From contig JACMQJ010000080.1 of assembly GCA_014377055.1 (NCBI GenBank), positions 1 through 10,517 of the forward strand: a stretch of DNA of 10,517 nucleotides, written 5' to 3'. The DNA comes from Candidatus Sericytochromatia bacterium. GTDB lineage: Bacteria > Cyanobacteriota > Sericytochromatia > UBA7694 > JACMQJ01. Made by a program: the position numbers and the translations under genes. The notes below the pieces were generated by a model. That model ran no database searches. It was not told the origin of the DNA and saw only the letters and a list, made by a program, of their open reading frames with translations. Below are positions 8,593 through 10,517 of this stretch, piece by piece. Positions within the stretch are counted from its first letter, which is position 1, and the number at the start of each line of letters is the position of its first letter.

Positions 8593-9684
8593 TTATTCAT
8601 CATCATCAGCAACTGCTGCTTTTCTCTTTGATTTTTTAGATTTTTTAGCTGATTTTCTTTTAAGTCCTTTAGGAAGTTTCTTAGAAGCTTTACTTTTCAT
8701 AAATTCGTTAGCAAAGTCTTTCATAATTACTTTGTCTTCTGCTTCATTGATTAATTCACCAAGCATATTTTTGGCATCATCTTGACCAAGATCTCTAGTT
8801 TCCAAACTCTTTTTAACTTCTGCAAGAAAAGCCATTGCTTTTTCTTGATCTATAGCATTCATATAAGTTGCAATCTCGATATGTTTATCGTTCTTCTTCT
8901 TACTTGAACCTTTACCACCTTCGATTCTTGATCTAAGACCTTCACTAACACAAGCCTTGAGCCTTTGACCAACCAAAAATGAGCTTTCTCCAGCTTGAAC
9001 AGCTAATAAACCTTCCAAAATCATCTGCTTCATTAAGATTTCTCTTTCATTCTTAACATCCAGCTTTTTTGCAACAGGAACAAAGAAAAGATTAGCAACA
9101 GCTACACCATAAAGGGTAGCAATTAAAGCAACTGCTATTGAAGAACCAAGTTTGGATGTATCTTCAAGATTACCAAGAACCAAAACCAAAGCAAGAATTG
9201 TACCAATCATACCCATTGTAGGAGATACACCTGCCATCTCATTAAAGATGCCAAGTTTTTGCTTATGTCTTTTATTCATTTTTTCAATTTCATCATGCAT
9301 AATTTCTTTGATTGCATGTGAATCTGTACCAGAAATAACTAATTTTACTCCTCTTCTCATATAATCATCAAAAGCTGATGGTATTTCTGAGGTAAGAGAA
9401 GGAATTCCTGAACCCTTGACTTTGTCAGCCATTCTTTGGAATGAGTCAACAATATCACCTTCTTTGTAAGGAAGAGGTAAGATACATTGTAGAAAGAAAA
9501 TAGGAATCATAATAATGTCTATCATTGAATACATTGCCATAGAGGCAAATAATGTACCAACAACAACAATTACAAATGCCGAAAGATCCCAATATGCAAA
9601 GATATTAAAATGAGAACCTTCCGTAATGTAAATTCCACCGACTAAAGATAAAAATCCACCGATTATACCTATAATAATTGACAT
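8593..9684 (-). CDS. motA: Flagellar stator protein MotA (PomA-like) with Lys-rich C-terminal tail
   Basis: A 363-residue MotA/TolQ/ExbB-family protein. Four membrane segments are visible at about 4-22, 33-57, 152-172 and 183-206. The conserved MotA features are present: RRGVKLV (110-116) and the acidic/basic helix to about 143 in the cytoplasmic loop, SPTMGMIGT (154-162) with channel Pro155, and ALIATLYG (186-193) with the conserved Thr190. The family core ends near residue 245, as in PomA. Beyond it lies an unusual tail of about 115 residues: two predicted helices, then a highly basic stretch (about 330-356) and a short acidic end. MotA surrounds the MotB dimer and transmits torque to the rotor. 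Translation probably starts at the ATG at 9684; its Shine-Dalgarno (AAGTGG, 10 nt upstream) is weak and no other in-frame start lies between it and an upstream in-frame stop at 9739-9741. No other flagellar gene is in view. Confidence 0.9.
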   Translation of the reverse strand: MSIIIGIIGGFLSLVGGIYITEGSHFNIFAYWDLSAFVIVVVGTLFASMAMYSMIDIIMIPIFFLQCILPLPYKEGDIVDSFQRMADKVKGSGIPSLTSEIPSAFDDYMRRGVKLVISGTDSHAIKEIMHDEIEKMNKRHKQKLGIFNEMAGVSPTMGMIGTILALVLVLGNLEDTSKLGSSIAVALIATLYGVAVANLFFVPVAKKLDVKNEREILMKQMILEGLLAVQAGESSFLVGQRLKACVSEGLRSRIEGGKGSSKKKNDKHIEIATYMNAIDQEKAMAFLAEVKKSLETRDLGQDDAKNMLGELINEAEDKVIMKDFANEFMKSKASKKLPKGLKRKSAKKSKKSKRKAAVADDDE

Positions 9685-9812
9685 TAGTTTTACACCACTT
9701 GAATTAAAATATAATACTGTTTTTTTAGATAAAATATATTACTAAAATATAAGAGCCTAAATTAAATTAGAAAAATAAGCCAATTTAAAATACCGAATAT
9801 TTTTGAATATTA

Positions 9813-9838
9813 TGTAAACTATATTAGAACAGTTTACA
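9813..9838. promoter_or_regulatory. Inverted repeat TGTAAACT-N10-AGTTTACA around the motA -10
   Basis: Perfect 8-bp arms at 9813-9820 and 9831-9838 enclose the candidate -10 hexamer at 9821-9826. A dyad bracketing the -10 is a classic repressor position. The binding protein is not recognised. Confidence 0.5.
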
Positions 9839-9850
9839 AATCTTTGTCAA
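9821..9850 (-). promoter_or_regulatory. Candidate sigma70-type promoter of motA-motB
   Basis: On the minus strand a perfect TTGACA (9850-9845) is followed after 18 nt by TAATAT (9826-9821), a 4/6 match to TATAAT. It would give a 5' leader of about 130 nt before motA. In this AT-rich region other -10-like hexamers occur, so the start site is provisional. Confidence 0.45.
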
Positions 9851-9864
9851 TATAAATTGACAAA
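9843..9864. promoter_or_regulatory. Inverted repeat TTTGTCAAT-N4-ATTGACAAA upstream of motA
   Basis: Perfect 9-bp arms at 9843-9851 and 9856-9864 are separated by 4 bp. The gene-proximal arm contains the candidate -35 TTGACA. The minus-strand stretch 9868-9849, TACTTTTGTCAATTTATATT, differs by one base from the stretch at 7280-7261 in front of the helicase gene, suggesting a shared regulator or promoter type. Confidence 0.55.
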
Positions 9865-10017
9865 AGTATAAAATTTAAAAGTCTTTTATTTAGGCTTAAA
9901 AAAAATACTCTCCAATTACTGTTCCTTCTTATAATAATAAATTAAACAATTTTATCTATATATTTATTTGAACGTAAAGAAAATAAAAAGGTTACACATA
10001 TTTTTAAAAACGAAATA
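9865..10017. other. AT-rich spacer between DUF3465 terminator and motA control region
   Basis: No coding potential, RNA gene or clear repeat was recognised here. It lies between the terminator of the upstream gene and the paired dyads of the motA promoter, and may carry further upstream promoter elements. With 9685-9820, the motA leader region, the whole gene-free gap is about 385 bp. Confidence 0.5.
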
Positions 10018-10051
10018 AAAAGAGCTGAGAATAAATATTCTCAGCTCTTTT
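10018..10051 (-). terminator. Rho-independent terminator of the DUF3465 gene
   Basis: The arms AGAGCTGAGAATA (10021-10033) and TATTCTCAGCTCT (10036-10048) are perfect inverted copies, extended by three A-T pairs on the outside. On the minus strand the hairpin is followed by a T-rich tract (TTTTATTTC), 20 nt after the stop codon. The near-symmetric A and T flanks could let it act on both strands. Confidence 0.9.
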
Positions 10052-10070
10052 AAAAATTAGTTATCTAATC

Positions 10071-10517
10071 TTATTCGTAAACTTTACCAGTTGTAAGGTC
10101 TTTGATGTATCCACTTGGATGATTAGGATTATCTGACTTGTGTGACCAATGAAGAACTTTTGTAGGAGTTGCATCAGGTAAAAAGTCGCCTTTTATTTCT
10201 AATTTTGTTCCTATTTCTATTGGCACATAAGGTGCATAGCTTATATCATGAGCAACTTTAACAACTTGTCCATTATATTTACCAGCTAAACCATCTGTAA
10301 GTTTAAAAGAAAATAATTCATGTTTTAAACCATCATTATCATCAGGAAATTTTTGGGTAACTACGCCTTGGAATACTGCATTTATTGCTTTCTGAGGTGG
10401 TTGATTACCAGTTAATTTACTACCAGTTAGCTTTTTTAAGTAAGCTGAAGCTGATAATGACTGTTGTGAAGGAGTATTAGTCTGTTGTTGAACGTCGTTA
10501 TTTAAAGGTTGTTGTGT
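10071..10517 (-). CDS. DUF3465 domain protein, N-terminus outside window
   Basis: The final 148 codons and TAA stop of a minus-strand gene are visible; the start lies beyond 10517. The visible part opens with a Gln/Asn/Ser-rich low-complexity stretch (about 40 residues, with QQQ runs), as is common behind a signal peptide or lipoprotein anchor. A compact domain follows that fits DUF3465: VFQGVVTQKFPDDNDG, HELFSFKL, KVAHDISYAPYVP, GTKLEIKGDF, VLHWSHKSD and PSGYI, close to the family pattern AHNIDLAPR / GD-x-V-x-F-x-GEY / HWTHHDP / GW. DUF3465 proteins are small, often exported, and probably form an OB-like beta barrel; no activity is established. Location outside the cytoplasm is inferred from the family and linker, since the N-terminus is not seen. 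It has its own terminator and is not in the motAB unit. Confidence 0.8.
   Translation of the reverse strand, partial: TQQPLNNDVQQQTNTPSQQSLSASAYLKKLTGSKLTGNQPPQKAINAVFQGVVTQKFPDDNDGLKHELFSFKLTDGLAGKYNGQVVKVAHDISYAPYVPIEIGTKLEIKGDFLPDATPTKVLHWSHKSDNPNHPSGYIKDLTTGKVYE

Noticed and set aside
7681..9684. Annotating the pair as ZorA/ZorB of a Zorya system
   Set aside because: MotA has the full PomA-like loop and channel motifs and lacks the long coiled-coil ZorA tail; a terminator separates it from the helicase gene, which does not resemble ZorD in architecture.
9754..9896. Distant 9-bp inverted repeat AGCCTAAAT / ATTTAGGCT
   Set aside because: The arms are 125 bp apart with no target duplication or transposase between them; likely chance in AT-rich DNA.

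Overview
The window is AT-rich and every convincing gene lies on the minus strand, so transcription runs from high to low coordinates. In that order it holds: the C-terminal part of a small exported-type DUF3465 protein; an intergenic region with a clear terminator and a complex promoter region; a motA-motB stator pair closed by a terminator; about 420 bp of AT-rich intergenic DNA; and one giant uninterrupted reading frame of at least 2404 codons that leaves the window at position 1.

The giant gene is the main object. It has an N-terminal TerD-type domain, a DUF4011 region, a superfamily 1 (Upf1/Dna2-like, COG1112) helicase core, and a C-terminal Vsr/DUF559-like (MTES_1575-type) PD-(D/E)XK nuclease. 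About 1480 residues separate Walker A from Walker B. This insertion is mostly predicted helix and contains two successive tandem-repeat families with near-constant spacing (about 127-130 and 154-155 residues). The DUF4011-helicase-nuclease core matches single-gene antiphage proteins of the Hhe type, and the TerD fusion links it to Ter stress systems. A DNA-processing or phage-defence role is inferred; nothing here proves it.

MotA and MotB look like ordinary flagellar-type stator subunits. MotA has an unusual Lys-rich C-terminal tail and MotB has a poly-Gly N-terminus. An almost identical 20-nt element (19 of 20 bases) lies upstream of both motA and the helicase gene, and in both places it is part of an inverted repeat. 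It may be a common regulator site linking the two transcription units. A membrane motor pair beside a helicase-nuclease recalls Zorya, but the MotA protein lacks the long ZorA tail, so the pair is annotated as motA/motB.

The organism is probably a low-GC, diderm, motile bacterium: it has MotAB and an OmpA-type peptidoglycan-binding domain, and uses the standard code. A non-photosynthetic cyanobacterial relative (Vampirovibrionia/Melainabacteria) would fit the DUF3465 gene, but that is a weak guess. No tRNA, rRNA, CRISPR array, transposase or integrase was seen.
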